Shown: positions 1 to 6,919 of the stretch, piece after piece | How the letters are laid out: each line of letters begins with the position of its first letter | Position numbering within the stretch: position 1 is the first letter of the stretch | From: SVKR01 sp963605115 | GTDB taxonomy: Bacteria; Bacillota; Clostridia; Oscillospirales; Oscillospiraceae | Assembly (NCBI GenBank): GCA_963605115.1 | Contig: CAVCTM010000089.1 | Coordinates: 1-8,750, forward strand | Reading direction: 5' to 3' | DNA: 8,750 nucleotides | Notes under the pieces: generated by a model | Told to the model about the DNA's origin: nothing | Database searches by the model: none | The model's input: only the letters and a program-made list of their open reading frames with translations | Program-made: the position numbers and the translations under genes

Positions 1-76
1 CGCCCGTCAAGCCGAAAAGGGCGAAAAGCGCCGGAAAGACGCGCTGTCAGGCGTGTGTGCTCTTGTCAACCGATGG

Positions 77-82
77 TAAATT
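77..82 (+). promoter_or_regulatory. Weak candidate extended -10 for the amino acid permease
   Basis: A TAAATT hexamer preceded by TG plus one base (74-76) lies about 42 bases upstream of the permease ATG. It could act as an extended -10, but no good -35 lies 17 bases upstream. TTGTCA at 63-68 is a fair -35 by itself, yet has no convincing -10 at the right distance. The first 100 bases contain no other recognisable site. The real promoter may lie outside the window. Confidence 0.2.
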
Positions 83-124
83 AGACAAACAAAACTTTTC
101 TTGGGGAAGGAAAGAGAAAAAGCT

Positions 125-1510
125 ATGGAAAACAAGCTGGAAAAGAAATTCGGGCTCGTGACGGCGATCTCCATGGTCGTCGGCATCGTCATCGGCTCCG
201 GCGTGTTCTTCAAGGCGGTCAACGTTTTGAACTACACGGGCGGCAGCATGGGCAAGAGCCTGCTCGTCATCGGCATCGTCGGGCTGATCTGCATCGTCTG
301 CTCCTGCGTCTTTGCGACGATGGGCACGAAATACGTCCGCTGCAACGGCGTCGTGGACTACGCCGAGGCTGCGCTCGGACCGAAGTTCGGCTATTACATG
401 GGCTGGTTTATGTCCACAATGTATTACCCCATCATCGCCACAACGCTCGCCTTCGTCGCCGCACGCTATACGTCCATGCTCCTTGGCTACGATGATTTCG
501 GCACCGTGACGGTCGGCATCGGCGCGCTGTATCTTATGATGGGCATCGGCATCAACTCCCTTGCGCCGCGCCTTGCCGGAAAGCTTCAGGTCTCCATGAC
601 CATCATCAAGCTCGTCCCGCTCGTCGTGATGGGCGCCGGCGGAACGATCGTGGGGCTCGTCAACGGCAACGGCGTCGCCATCTTCACGGACCACACCGTC
701 ACCGCGGGGACGGACGGCGGTCTGCTCGCCGGCGTCTGCGCCTTCGCCTTCGCCTACGAGGGCTGGATCCTGGCGACGACGATCAACTCCGAGCTGCATA
801 ACCCGAAGCGCGACCTCCCGCGCGCGCTCATCGGCGGCGCGCTGTTCTGCACCGTCATCTATATGCTCTATGTCTACTCCATGAGCGCCACGATGACCGC
901 GGCGGAAATTCTGGAGGCGGGCAACAACCTGCCGCGCGTCGCATTCACGCGCCTGTTCCATTCCAACGCCGCGGGCACGATCGTCATGGTGTTCATCATC
1001 ATCTCCTGCCTCGGCACGATGAACGGCATGACCATGGGCTGCATGCGCGGGCTCTATTCCGTCGCCATCCGCGGGCAGGGACCCAAGGCGCACATCGTCA
1101 GCGAGGTGGACGCCTCCACCGGCATGCCGATGAAGAGCTGCGTGCTCGGCATGATGTTCTCCGCGTTCTGGTATTTCCAGACCGCCATCCTCTTCTTCAA
1201 CGGTCCCCTCGTCACGGGCGTCACCGGGAACCCCGCGTGGCTTCTCGGCTGGGAGGCGGACGAGATCGTCATCGTCACCCAGTATGCGCTCTATATCCCG
1301 ATCTTCCTGAACCTCATTTTCCGCGAAAAGGATTTCGGCGTTTTCCAGCGCTTCGTGCTGCCCATCGTCGGAACGCTCGCCTGCGTTTTTATGTGCTACT
1401 GCTGCGTCCACTCCTACGGCAGCCTCGTCTGGTCCTACCTCGTCGTATTCCTGCTCTTCATGGCGATCGGAAGGATCTTTTATAAGAAGCCGGATGAATT
1501 GAGAAGATAA
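125..1510 (+). CDS. APC-superfamily amino acid permease
   Basis: This is an inner-membrane amino acid transporter of the APC superfamily, 461 residues, a usual length for 12-helix LeuT-fold carriers. The first helix holds the unwound substrate-binding motif G-I-V-I-G-S-G-V-F at residues 20-28. The sixth helix region (residues 207-238) has F-A-Y-E-G-W followed by N-S-E-L-H-N-P-K-R-D-L-P-R, typical of the family. Hydrophobic segments continue to a short basic C-terminus. I chose the ATG at 125, preceded by AAGGAAAG at 107-114 with about 10 bases of spacing. The in-frame TTG at 101 overlaps that ribosome binding site and is less likely. The style resembles the LAT/SteT-like exchangers, but the substrate cannot be read from the sequence. 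The gene is monocistronic here and ends at a strong terminator, convergent with azlD, another amino acid transport gene. The family call is sure and the specificity is unknown. Confidence 0.93.
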   Translation: MENKLEKKFGLVTAISMVVGIVIGSGVFFKAVNVLNYTGGSMGKSLLVIGIVGLICIVCSCVFATMGTKYVRCNGVVDYAEAALGPKFGYYMGWFMSTMYYPIIATTLAFVAARYTSMLLGYDDFGTVTVGIGALYLMMGIGINSLAPRLAGKLQVSMTIIKLVPLVVMGAGGTIVGLVNGNGVAIFTDHTVTAGTDGGLLAGVCAFAFAYEGWILATTINSELHNPKRDLPRALIGGALFCTVIYMLYVYSMSATMTAAEILEAGNNLPRVAFTRLFHSNAAGTIVMVFIIISCLGTMNGMTMGCMRGLYSVAIRGQGPKAHIVSEVDASTGMPMKSCVLGMMFSAFWYFQTAILFFNGPLVTGVTGNPAWLLGWEADEIVIVTQYALYIPIFLNLIFREKDFGVFQRFVLPIVGTLACVFMCYCCVHSYGSLVWSYLVVFLLFMAIGRIFYKKPDELRR

Positions 1511-1517
1511 AAATTCA

Positions 1518-1542
1518 GCCCCCGCCGGTCTCTGGCGGGGGC
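1518..1542. terminator. Bidirectional rho-independent terminator between permease and azlD
   Basis: A perfect 9-bp G+C-rich stem pairs 1518-1526 with 1534-1542 around a 7-base loop. On the plus strand it is followed by TTAGTTTTT (1543-1551). On the minus strand the AAAAA at 1509-1513 gives a matching T run. It can therefore stop both the permease transcript and the long minus-strand operon that ends with azlD. The azlD stop codon lies only 7 bases from the stem. Confidence 0.92.
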
Positions 1543-1549
1543 TTAGTTT

Positions 1550-1885
1550 TTAGAAAATTAGCTGCACCAGCAGCATATACGCGACGGTGCCGCCTGCGAT
1601 GGAGAGGAGCATCTGGCGCTTCCAGAGGTGGAGCGCGACGGTGACGCCGATGCCGAGCAGCTCCGGAATGCCGAAGCTGTAAGTCACGAAAGAGACGTTT
1701 TTCAGGCAGTAGACCACGAGCATGGCGAAGATCGCGCCGGGGAGCACCTTGCCGAGATACTGGATATACTTCGGCGTCGGGCGCTTGGCGCTGAAGATGA
1801 GGAAGGGCAGAAAGCGCGTCAGCACCGTGGCGAGCACGCACATTGCGATCGTGACCGCCTGCTGGAAGAGGGTCATTTCGGTCAT
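1550..1885 (-). CDS. azlD: AzlD-family branched-chain amino acid export subunit
   Basis: This is the small membrane partner of AzlC in the AzlCD family, which exports branched-chain amino acids and, in Bacillus subtilis, azaleucine. It has 111 residues, the usual size, with about four hydrophobic segments. The early T-R-F-L-P-F-L-I-F motif (residues 23-31), followed by P-K-Y-I-Q-Y-L-G-K-V-L-P-G-A (residues 37-50), is typical of AzlD. The ATG at 1885 overlaps the azlC stop in an ATGA, so translation is probably coupled. A second in-frame ATG at 1876 sits at a better distance from the GGGGAG stretch and is a possible alternative start, shortening the product by three residues. It is the last gene of the minus-strand run and ends at the bidirectional terminator. 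The exact substrate is inferred from the family only. Confidence 0.93.
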   Translation of the reverse strand: MTEMTLFQQAVTIAMCVLATVLTRFLPFLIFSAKRPTPKYIQYLGKVLPGAIFAMLVVYCLKNVSFVTYSFGIPELLGIGVTVALHLWKRQMLLSIAGGTVAYMLLVQLIF

Positions 1886-2613
1886 TTCTCCCCGCCTTCC
1901 TCCAGCTGCCGCCCGATCGGGCGGCGCAGCGCGGTCAGCGCCGCGAGGATGCAGAGCATCGTCGGGATGAGGAAATTATCCGGTCCGAACACGAGCAGGC
2001 ACGCAGCGGAGGCGGCGAGCCCGATCCACTCGCTCGCGTGGTGCTTTTCCTTCAGCCACTGTTCGAGGAAGATCACGACGAACATCGCGGTCATCACGAA
2101 GTCGAGTCCCGTCGTGTCGAAGCGGATGAGGCTGCCGAGCAGCGCGCCGAGCACCGCGCCGCCGACCCAGTAGATCTGGTCGAGGAGCGAGACGAAGAAG
2201 TAAAACCAGCCGCGGTCCACGCCTTCGGGGATCCACGCCGAGCAGTTGATGCTGAAGGTCTCGTCGCACATGGCGAAGATGAGGTAGGGCTTTTTCCAGC
2301 CGAGTCCCTTGAATTTGTCCAGCATCGCGATGCCGTAAAAGAGGTGGCGCGCCTGGATCATCAGCGCCATCAGAAAGGTCTGGAGCGGCGCGTAGGGCGC
2401 GAGCAGCAGACTGACGGCGACAAATTCCAGACTGCCGCCGTAAATGACCGTCGCCATAATGAGGGGATACCAGACGGAAAAGCCCGATACCTTCATATAA
2501 ATGCCGTAGCTCGCGCCGAGAAAGCAGAAGCCCGCGAGGATCGGGACCGTGTAAGGGAATGCGCACTTGAGCGCGCTGAGCGCGCCGCCGCGCCCGGAGT
2601 TTTTCGCTTGCAT
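1882..2613 (-). CDS. azlC: AzlC-family branched-chain amino acid permease subunit
   Basis: This is the large integral-membrane subunit of an AzlCD-type amino acid exporter, 243 residues, normal length. Features seen are the I-Y-G-G-S-L-E-F-V-A segment (residues 57-66), in the place where AzlC proteins usually have a G-A-x-Q-F type motif. Next come Q-A-R-H-L-F-Y-G (87-94), close to the usual N-A-R-H-x-x-Y-G, then D-E-T-F (117-120) and L-D-Q-I-Y-W (144-149). The ATG at 2613 follows AAAGAAAGG with 8 bases of spacing. It starts 21 bases after the acetyltransferase stop, with no terminator or promoter seen in the gap, and overlaps azlD by 4 bases. Being at the tail of a suf-mutY operon is not an expected partnership, so it may simply be carried along by transcription. 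Confidence 0.93.
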   Translation of the reverse strand: MQAKNSGRGGALSALKCAFPYTVPILAGFCFLGASYGIYMKVSGFSVWYPLIMATVIYGGSLEFVAVSLLLAPYAPLQTFLMALMIQARHLFYGIAMLDKFKGLGWKKPYLIFAMCDETFSINCSAWIPEGVDRGWFYFFVSLLDQIYWVGGAVLGALLGSLIRFDTTGLDFVMTAMFVVIFLEQWLKEKHHASEWIGLAASAACLLVFGPDNFLIPTMLCILAALTALRRPIGRQLEEGGEK

Positions 2614-2634
2614 GGGGAGTGCCTTTCTTTTTTT

Positions 2635-3207
2635 CTATTTCTTTGAGATGTCCGCCCAGCTCCGGATGTCCGGCTGGGGCGAGCAGTGGGAGCCGATGAG
2701 CTTTTCCATCCAGATCATGTCGTACCAGCGTCCGAATTTATAGCCGCATTTCCGGAACGTGCCGGCGAGGGTGAAGCCGAGGGCGGCGTGGAACGCGGGG
2801 GAGGCGTGGGTGAGGTATTCGTCCTCGGCATCGGTCCAGGTGATGCAGGCGTAAAGGTTCTGGACGCCCATTTCGCGCAGCGCGTCCTCCAGCGCTTCGT
2901 AAAGGCGTCTGCCGGTGCCGCCGCCGCGGGCGCTGCGGTCCAGATAGATCGAGAGCGCGCTCGCCCAGTCGTAAGCGCGCCTGCCGACGAAGGGACCGGC
3001 GTAAGCGTAGCCGAGAATGCGCCCGCTGCGCTCGGCGACGAGATAGGGGTAGCGCTCCAGCGTGTGCGCGATGCGCTCCGTGAACGCCGCCAAGGAGGGC
3101 GTTTCGTATTCAAAGCTGATGGCGGTATGCTCCACATACCAGCCGTAAATTTCCAGCAGACGCGGCGCATCGGAAAGCGCGGCGCTGCGGATCGTGATCT
3201 CTTCCAT
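2635..3207 (-). CDS. GNAT N-acetyltransferase, phosphinothricin acetyltransferase-like
   Basis: This is a cytoplasmic acetyl-CoA-dependent N-acetyltransferase of the GNAT fold, 190 residues. The acetyl-CoA pyrophosphate loop is visible as R-G-G-G-T-G-R-R-L at residues 94-102, following the beta strand A-L-S-I-Y-L-D. The N-terminal I-R-S-A-A-L-S-D-A and the later S-P-A-F-H-A-A-L-G-F and K-F-G-R-W-Y-D-M-I-W-M segments (residues 136-167) match the Pat/Bar/MnaT branch. Many members of that branch acetylate amino acid analogues or methionine derivatives. I chose the ATG at 3207, with AAAAGGAGC 9 bases upstream. An in-frame TTG at 3234 would place that ribosome binding site inside the gene and is rejected. 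The gene begins 19 bases after the mutY stop. The natural substrate is unknown, and resistance or detoxification is only a possibility. Confidence 0.9.
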   Translation of the reverse strand: MEEITIRSAALSDAPRLLEIYGWYVEHTAISFEYETPSLAAFTERIAHTLERYPYLVAERSGRILGYAYAGPFVGRRAYDWASALSIYLDRSARGGGTGRRLYEALEDALREMGVQNLYACITWTDAEDEYLTHASPAFHAALGFTLAGTFRKCGYKFGRWYDMIWMEKLIGSHCSPQPDIRSWADISKK

Positions 3208-3226
3208 TTGTAAAGTGCTCCTTTTC

Positions 3227-4261
3227 TCAGTCAAGCGCCCAGCGGAATGCCGTCGGCAGGGCGACGCCGGTCTCCAGCTCCGCGGGAGACACCCAGCGGA
3301 AGCGCGGGCTTTCCGCGCGGCAGCGCAGCTCGTAGCAGATCATGTCCCACTCGATGTGGGTGAAAATATGCGTGTGCCGCCGCTCGCGCAGCAGGTCGGC
3401 GGGCTCCGCGCCCCAGTCCGCGGCAGCGTTCACGGCGTCCTCCGGCGCGAGATGACCGTCCGCGTTCGGGAGCTGCCAGAGCCCTGCGAGCAGTCCGCGC
3501 GGCGGGCGCTTTTCCACCGCGATGCGCTCCCCGCAGCGCAGGAGCAGCAGCGTCCGCTCCTCGCGGCGGCGGGGCTTTTTCTCCGCCTTTGCGGGATAGC
3601 TCCGCCACGCACCGTCCCGACTGAGGCAGAGGCCGGCGCAGGGGCAGCGGGCGCAGTCCGGCGCGCCGTTCGGCACGCAGACCGTGGCGCCGAGCTCCAT
3701 GAGCGACTGGGTGAACGCCCCGCACTGCCCGGCGGGATAGACCGCCGCGAGCGCATCGCGAACGTCCCGCCGCAGCGCGGGGGAGGCGGGGGGACGCCCG
3801 TCGCGGTTCAGGCGCGTCCAGACGCGGAGGACGTTGCCGTCCACCGCCGGGGTCGGCTGCTCGAAGCAGATGGAGGCGATCGCCCCCGCGGTGTAGTCCC
3901 CGATGCCGGGCAGCGCGCGGATGGCGGCGCAGTCCGACGGAAAAACGCCGCCGTGCTCCGCCACAACGCGCTGCGCCGCGGCTTGGAGGTTCCGCACGCG
4001 CGAATAATAGCCGAGCCCCTCCCAGAGCTTCATTAAGAGGTCCGGAGGAGCCTCCGCAAGGCTCCGAATATCCGGCAGCGCCGTGAGAAAGTGCGCGTAA
4101 TATCCGCGCACCGCCTCCACGCGCGTCTGCTGGAGCATGATCTCCGAGAGCCAGACGTGGTAAGGCTCCCGGTCGGCGCGCCACGGCAGCTCCCGCGCGT
4201 TTTCGCGGAACCACGGCAGAAGCGCGCCCGGCAGCGCCGCGGCGCGGTCGGCGGCGGTCAT
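3227..4261 (-). CDS. mutY: Adenine DNA glycosylase MutY
   Basis: MutY removes adenine mispaired with 8-oxoguanine and so prevents G:C to T:A mutation after oxidative damage. The product has 344 residues, usual for bacterial MutY. Catalytic Glu40 lies in W-L-S-E-I-M-L-Q-Q-T. The helix-hairpin-helix follows as L-P-G-I-G-D-Y-T-A-G-A-I (117-128), with the catalytic Asp141 in A-V-D-G-N-V. Four cysteines at 195, 203, 206 and 212 form the [4Fe-4S] loop; the first spacing is seven residues where E. coli has six. A NUDIX-like C-terminal domain (about 230-344), which recognises 8-oxoguanine, includes H-T-H-I-F-T-H. The ATG at 4261 overlaps the upstream PHP gene stop in an ATGA and has GGGAGG 7 bases before it. 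The in-frame sequence reaching up to 4435 is only a shadow of the PHP gene. Lying downstream of sufCB links this Fe-S enzyme to cluster supply. Confidence 0.95.
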   Translation of the reverse strand: MTAADRAAALPGALLPWFRENARELPWRADREPYHVWLSEIMLQQTRVEAVRGYYAHFLTALPDIRSLAEAPPDLLMKLWEGLGYYSRVRNLQAAAQRVVAEHGGVFPSDCAAIRALPGIGDYTAGAIASICFEQPTPAVDGNVLRVWTRLNRDGRPPASPALRRDVRDALAAVYPAGQCGAFTQSLMELGATVCVPNGAPDCARCPCAGLCLSRDGAWRSYPAKAEKKPRRREERTLLLLRCGERIAVEKRPPRGLLAGLWQLPNADGHLAPEDAVNAAADWGAEPADLLRERRHTHIFTHIEWDMICYELRCRAESPRFRWVSPAELETGVALPTAFRWALD

Positions 4262-5085
4262 GTCCGTGCCTCCCGGAGCGATGCCAGCAGCGAATAGGGC
4301 ACCTCCGGCTCGCCGAGGCGGTTTTCCTTGCGCGTGCCGTGAAAATCGCTGCCGCCCGTGACGCGCAGACCGTATTCCGCGGCGAGCGCGCGCAGGCGCT
4401 GCACCTGCTCCGGCGTGTAGCCGTGGTAAAGGCACTCCATCCCGACCGCGCCGACGTCCGTCAGCGTCCGCGTCAGGTCGCGGAGCGCGCTGTCATCGAG
4501 CCGGTATTGCAGCGGATGGGCGAACACGGCGAGCCCGCCCGCGGCGCGGATGACGTCCAGCCCGCGGCGGAGGGGGATATATTCGCGGGGGCGGAAATAT
4601 TTCTGCCCGATGCTGAGATAGCGGTCAAAGGCGTCCTTGACGCTCTCCGCGAGCCCCAGCTCCGCGAGCGCAGCGGCGAAGTGGGGGCGCCCGATGACCG
4701 CGCCGGGATATTTCCGTTCGAGCGCGTCGAGGTCCACCGGGATCCCGTCAGCGCGCAGGGCGGCGGCGATGACGCCGTTGCGCCGCTCCCGCTCGGCGAC
4801 CACCCAGTCCAGCAGCGCCGTCATCGCCGGGGCTGCGGGGTCGATGAAATAGCCGAGGATATGCACGCCGTAGCCGCGCCAGTCGACGCTGACCTCAATG
4901 CCGGGCACGACCTCCACGCCGCTCGTTTCCCCGGCGGCGAGCGCCTCCGGGACGCCCGCGGCGGTGTCGTGGTCCGTCACGGCGACGGCGGCGAGACCGA
5001 GTTTCTGCGCCATGAAAACCACCTCCGACGGCGAGCAGGTGCCGTCGGAGGCGGTGGTGTGGACATGCAGATCGACGCGCTTCAT
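4258..5085 (-). CDS. PHP-domain metal-dependent phosphoesterase, TrpH/YciV type
   Basis: This is a cytoplasmic metal-dependent phosphoesterase of the PHP family, 275 residues. Metal-ligand motifs appear in order: D-L-H-V-H (residues 5-9), T-D-H-D-T (37-41), G-I-E (62-64), His75 in V-H-I-L-G-Y, G-R-P-H-F (132-136), A-H-P (189-191), and S-D-F-H-G (246-250). Order and length fit the YciV/TrpH group, whose studied members act on nucleoside 3',5'-bisphosphates (pAp) or as a 5'-3' RNA exonuclease in rRNA maturation; which applies here is not decidable. The ATG at 5085 overlaps the upstream SufB/D stop in an ATGA, and GAAGGGC 8 bases before it is a moderate ribosome binding site. The stop overlaps the mutY start, so it is coupled on both sides. 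Genes on either side concern Fe-S assembly and DNA repair. Confidence 0.92.
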   Translation of the reverse strand: MKRVDLHVHTTASDGTCSPSEVVFMAQKLGLAAVAVTDHDTAAGVPEALAAGETSGVEVVPGIEVSVDWRGYGVHILGYFIDPAAPAMTALLDWVVAERERRNGVIAAALRADGIPVDLDALERKYPGAVIGRPHFAAALAELGLAESVKDAFDRYLSIGQKYFRPREYIPLRRGLDVIRAAGGLAVFAHPLQYRLDDSALRDLTRTLTDVGAVGMECLYHGYTPEQVQRLRALAAEYGLRVTGGSDFHGTRKENRLGEPEVPYSLLASLREART

Positions 5086-6014
5086 GCGAGAAAGCCCTTC
5101 AGGATACGGTCCTCCGCCTCCGCCTCGGTGAGTCCGAGGGTCTCCAGCTTCAGCAGCTGGTCGCCCGCGATCTTGCCGATGGCGGCTTCGTGGATTAACT
5201 CCGCGTCCGTGCTGTTCGCGGTCAGCGCCGGGATGGAGCTGATCTTCGCGCGGTCCATGATGATGCTGTCGCACTGCACATGACCGAAGCAGCGCGCGTT
5301 GCCCGTCACCTTGGGGTAAAACACCTGCTGGCTGTCCTCCTGCGCGACGGAGCGGGAGATGACTCTGCCGCGGCTGCCGTCGCCGTCGAGCACGATCTCC
5401 ATGTTGCTCTCCGCGTGCTGGCTCCCGTGGGTCTGGAGCCGCTCGGTGACGACGGTCTCGGCGTCTTTGCCGCAGACGATGGTCGTCTCGCGCTTCGTGG
5501 AGTCGATGCCCTTGATCTGGCTCGTGTCCATCTTCATGAACGCGCCCTCTTCGAGATAGGCGATGGTCGTGGGGTTCATGACATTTTTGCCCTCGCCGCT
5601 GCCCTCGCCGTAGTGCTTTTCCACATAGGTCACGTGCGCGCCCTTGCCGATATAGAAGGTGTGAACGCCGTCATGACGGCTCTCCTCGCCGCCACAGTTA
5701 TGGATGCCGCAGCCGGCGATGATGGTGACGTCGCTGCCCTCGCCGATGTAAAAATCGTTGTAGACCAGATCGGAAAGTCCCGTTTTCGTGATGATGACGG
5801 GGATGTGGCAGACCTCGTTTTTCGTGCCGGGCTTGATGATGATGTCGATGCCGGGCTTGTCCGTCTTGGAGCGGATGTCGATGTTCTCCGTCGTGGCGCG
5901 GCTGGCGCAGCCGGAGTCCTTGCGGATGTTGTATGCGCCCGTGGTCTTGCCGCCGGGCATGTCGGCGATGGTCTCAAGCAGGGACTCGTCCACCGCGGTC
6001 AGTTTGTCGCTCAT
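5082..6014 (-). CDS. SufB/SufD-family Fe-S cluster scaffold of a minimal SUF system
   Basis: This is the scaffold partner of SufC in Fe-S cluster assembly, a beta-helix SufBD-domain protein of 310 residues, clearly shorter than E. coli SufB or SufD. Visible are N-D-F-Y-I-G-E-G-S-D-V (86-96), G-C-G-I-H-N-C-G-G (101-109), H-T-F-Y-I-G-K-G (118-125), Q-C-D-S (247-250), and the C-terminal I-H-E-A-A-I-G-K-I (274-282). The last corresponds to the SufB H-E-A segment holding a conserved Glu, here Glu276. By eye, the position of E. coli SufB Cys405 does not hold a cysteine. With SufC and no sufD, sufS or sufU nearby, this fits the minimal two-component SUF-like system (SmsCB type) of anaerobes. The ATG at 6014 follows AGGAGG with 12 bases of spacing, 25 bases after the sufC stop. 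The role is family-based, and the sulfur donor is unknown. Confidence 0.92.
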   Translation of the reverse strand: MSDKLTAVDESLLETIADMPGGKTTGAYNIRKDSGCASRATTENIDIRSKTDKPGIDIIIKPGTKNEVCHIPVIITKTGLSDLVYNDFYIGEGSDVTIIAGCGIHNCGGEESRHDGVHTFYIGKGAHVTYVEKHYGEGSGEGKNVMNPTTIAYLEEGAFMKMDTSQIKGIDSTKRETTIVCGKDAETVVTERLQTHGSQHAESNMEIVLDGDGSRGRVISRSVAQEDSQQVFYPKVTGNARCFGHVQCDSIIMDRAKISSIPALTANSTDAELIHEAAIGKIAGDQLLKLETLGLTEAEAEDRILKGFLA

Positions 6015-6039
6015 AGTGTTCCGTTTCCTCCTTTTCCGC

Positions 6040-6762
6040 TCACTGAAGCGCCGGGCATGCGGAGACCGTGCCCGCCATGATGGAGGGATAGACCTCCGCG
6101 GCTTCGCCGTGCTTCGTGATCTCTCCGGCGGAGATGACGGCGATCTCGTCGGCGAGGGTGATGATGCGCTCCTGATGGGAGATGATGATCATCGTGTGCT
6201 CGCGCTTTTCGTGCAGCGCGCCGAAGGTCTCCGTCAGGCGGGAGAAGCTCCAGAGGTCGATGCCCGCCTCCGGCTCGTCGAGGATCATCAGCCCCGTGCC
6301 GCGCGCCAAAATGGTCGCGATCTCGATGCGCTTGACCTCGCCGCCGGAGAGACTCGTGTCCACCTCGCGGTCGATATAGTCCGCGGCGCAGAGCCCGACC
6401 TGCGTCAGATAAGAGCAGGCTTCCGAGCGCGTCAGCAGCTTCTTGCCGCTCGCGATGGAGAGCAGATCGCCGACCTTGATGCCCTTGAAGCGGGGCGGCT
6501 GCTGAAAGCCGTAGCTGATGCCGCGGCGGGCGCGCTCCGTGATGGAGAGCTCCGTCACGTCCTCGCCGTTCCAGAGGATGCTGCCGCCCGTCGGCTGCAC
6601 GAGCCCCATGATGACCTTCGCGAGCGTCGTCTTGCCGCCGCCGTTCGGACCGGTGAGCACGAGCAGCTCGCCGTCCGGCACCGTCAGGCTGATGCTTTTC
6701 AGGATCTTGTTCGTCCCCTCCGGGGAGGAGACCTCATAACAGATATTCTTCAGTTCCAGCAT
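6040..6762 (-). CDS. sufC: SufC-family Fe-S assembly ABC ATPase
   Basis: SufC is the soluble ABC-type ATPase that drives conformational change of the SufB/D scaffold during Fe-S cluster assembly. The product has 240 residues, the normal length. Walker A is G-P-N-G-G-G-K-T-T (38-46), the Q-loop is F-Q-Q-P-P (86-90), the signature is L-S-G-G-E (138-142), Walker B is L-M-I-L-D-E-P-E-A-G-I-D (158-169), and the switch histidine is His196. The E-P-E-A-G-I-D form with L-S-G-G-E-x-K-R is typical of SufC and separates it from transporter ATPases. I chose the ATG at 6762, with AGGAGG 12 bases upstream. The in-frame TTG at 6786 lies before that site and is rejected. It is the first gene of the seven-gene minus-strand run and sits under a strong promoter shared back to back with rex. 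Confidence 0.95.
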   Translation of the reverse strand: MLELKNICYEVSSPEGTNKILKSISLTVPDGELLVLTGPNGGGKTTLAKVIMGLVQPTGGSILWNGEDVTELSITERARRGISYGFQQPPRFKGIKVGDLLSIASGKKLLTRSEACSYLTQVGLCAADYIDREVDTSLSGGEVKRIEIATILARGTGLMILDEPEAGIDLWSFSRLTETFGALHEKREHTMIIISHQERIITLADEIAVISAGEITKHGEAAEVYPSIMAGTVSACPALQ

Positions 6763-6805
6763 AAAAAACGCTGTCCTCCTGATCAAGTTGTCCTTCTCTC
6801 CCCAT

Positions 6806-6834
6806 AGTATAGCAAAGCTGTGGGGATTTTACAA
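6806..6834 (-). promoter_or_regulatory. Promoter of the sufC operon (extended -10)
   Basis: On the minus strand, TTGTAA (complement of 6829-6834) and TATACT (complement of 6806-6811) are separated by exactly 17 bases. A TG plus one base precedes the -10, making it an extended -10. Transcription would begin near 6799, giving a leader of about 37 bases before the sufC ATG with AGGAGG inside. No promoter of this quality was noticed further down the minus-strand run, which supports a single long transcript. Confidence 0.8.
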
Positions 6835-6841
6835 GTAGTTT

Positions 6842-6882
6842 GCCCGCTCTCCGGCTGCGCAAACGCAAAAAAATTCGCGGGC
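6842..6882. repeat. Nested inverted repeats between the divergent promoters
   Basis: An outer 6-bp inverted repeat, GCCCGC at 6842-6847 and GCGGGC at 6877-6882, surrounds an inner 4-bp hairpin, TGCG at 6856-6859 and CGCA at 6864-6867 with loop CAAA. Both centres fall at about 6862, also the midpoint between the sufC and rex -35 boxes. This could be a shared operator or chance in G+C-rich DNA. It is not a terminator, since no T run follows on either strand. Confidence 0.35.
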
Positions 6883-6888
6883 GGCGGC

Positions 6889-6917
6889 TTGCAAAGGTGC
6901 GGGGAAAATGGTATAAT
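6889..6917 (+). promoter_or_regulatory. Promoter of the rex operon (extended -10)
   Basis: TTGCAA at 6889-6894 and a perfect TATAAT at 6912-6917 are separated by 17 bases, with a TG plus one base (6909-6911) forming an extended -10. Transcription would start near 6924, about 41 bases before the rex ATG. A perfect 7-bp inverted repeat, GCTTGCA at 6887-6893 and TGCAAGC at 6917-6923, brackets the promoter and could bind a regulator. No canonical Rex box of the TTGTTAA-N4-TTAACAA type was seen here. Confidence 0.85.
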
Positions 6918-6919
6918 GC

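Noticed and set aside
1..23. Short inverted repeat CGCCC / GGGCG at the left edge
   Set aside because: A 5-bp stem with a 13-base loop and no T run is too weak for a terminator or riboswitch.
1..79. Possible C-terminus of an upstream plus-strand gene, reading in frame 2 to a TAA at 77-79
   Set aside because: Only about 25 residues are available, they match nothing recognisable, and the other frames are equally open over this length.
47..1411. A 454-codon open frame antisense to the permease, and similar long frames opposite other genes
   Set aside because: The translation is low-complexity and rich in His, Asp, Arg and Ala, with no domain. It arises because G+C-rich codons leave few stops on the opposite strand. 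The sense frame has clear family motifs.
4262..4435. N-terminal extension of MutY up to 4435
   Set aside because: The added residues are Arg/Ala/Gly-rich shadow of the PHP gene. The ATG at 4261 has a good ribosome binding site and begins a normal-length MutY.
5086..5274. N-terminal extension of the PHP protein up to 5274
   Set aside because: The extension overlaps the SufB/D gene and has shadow composition. The PHP fold begins directly at the ATG at 5085.
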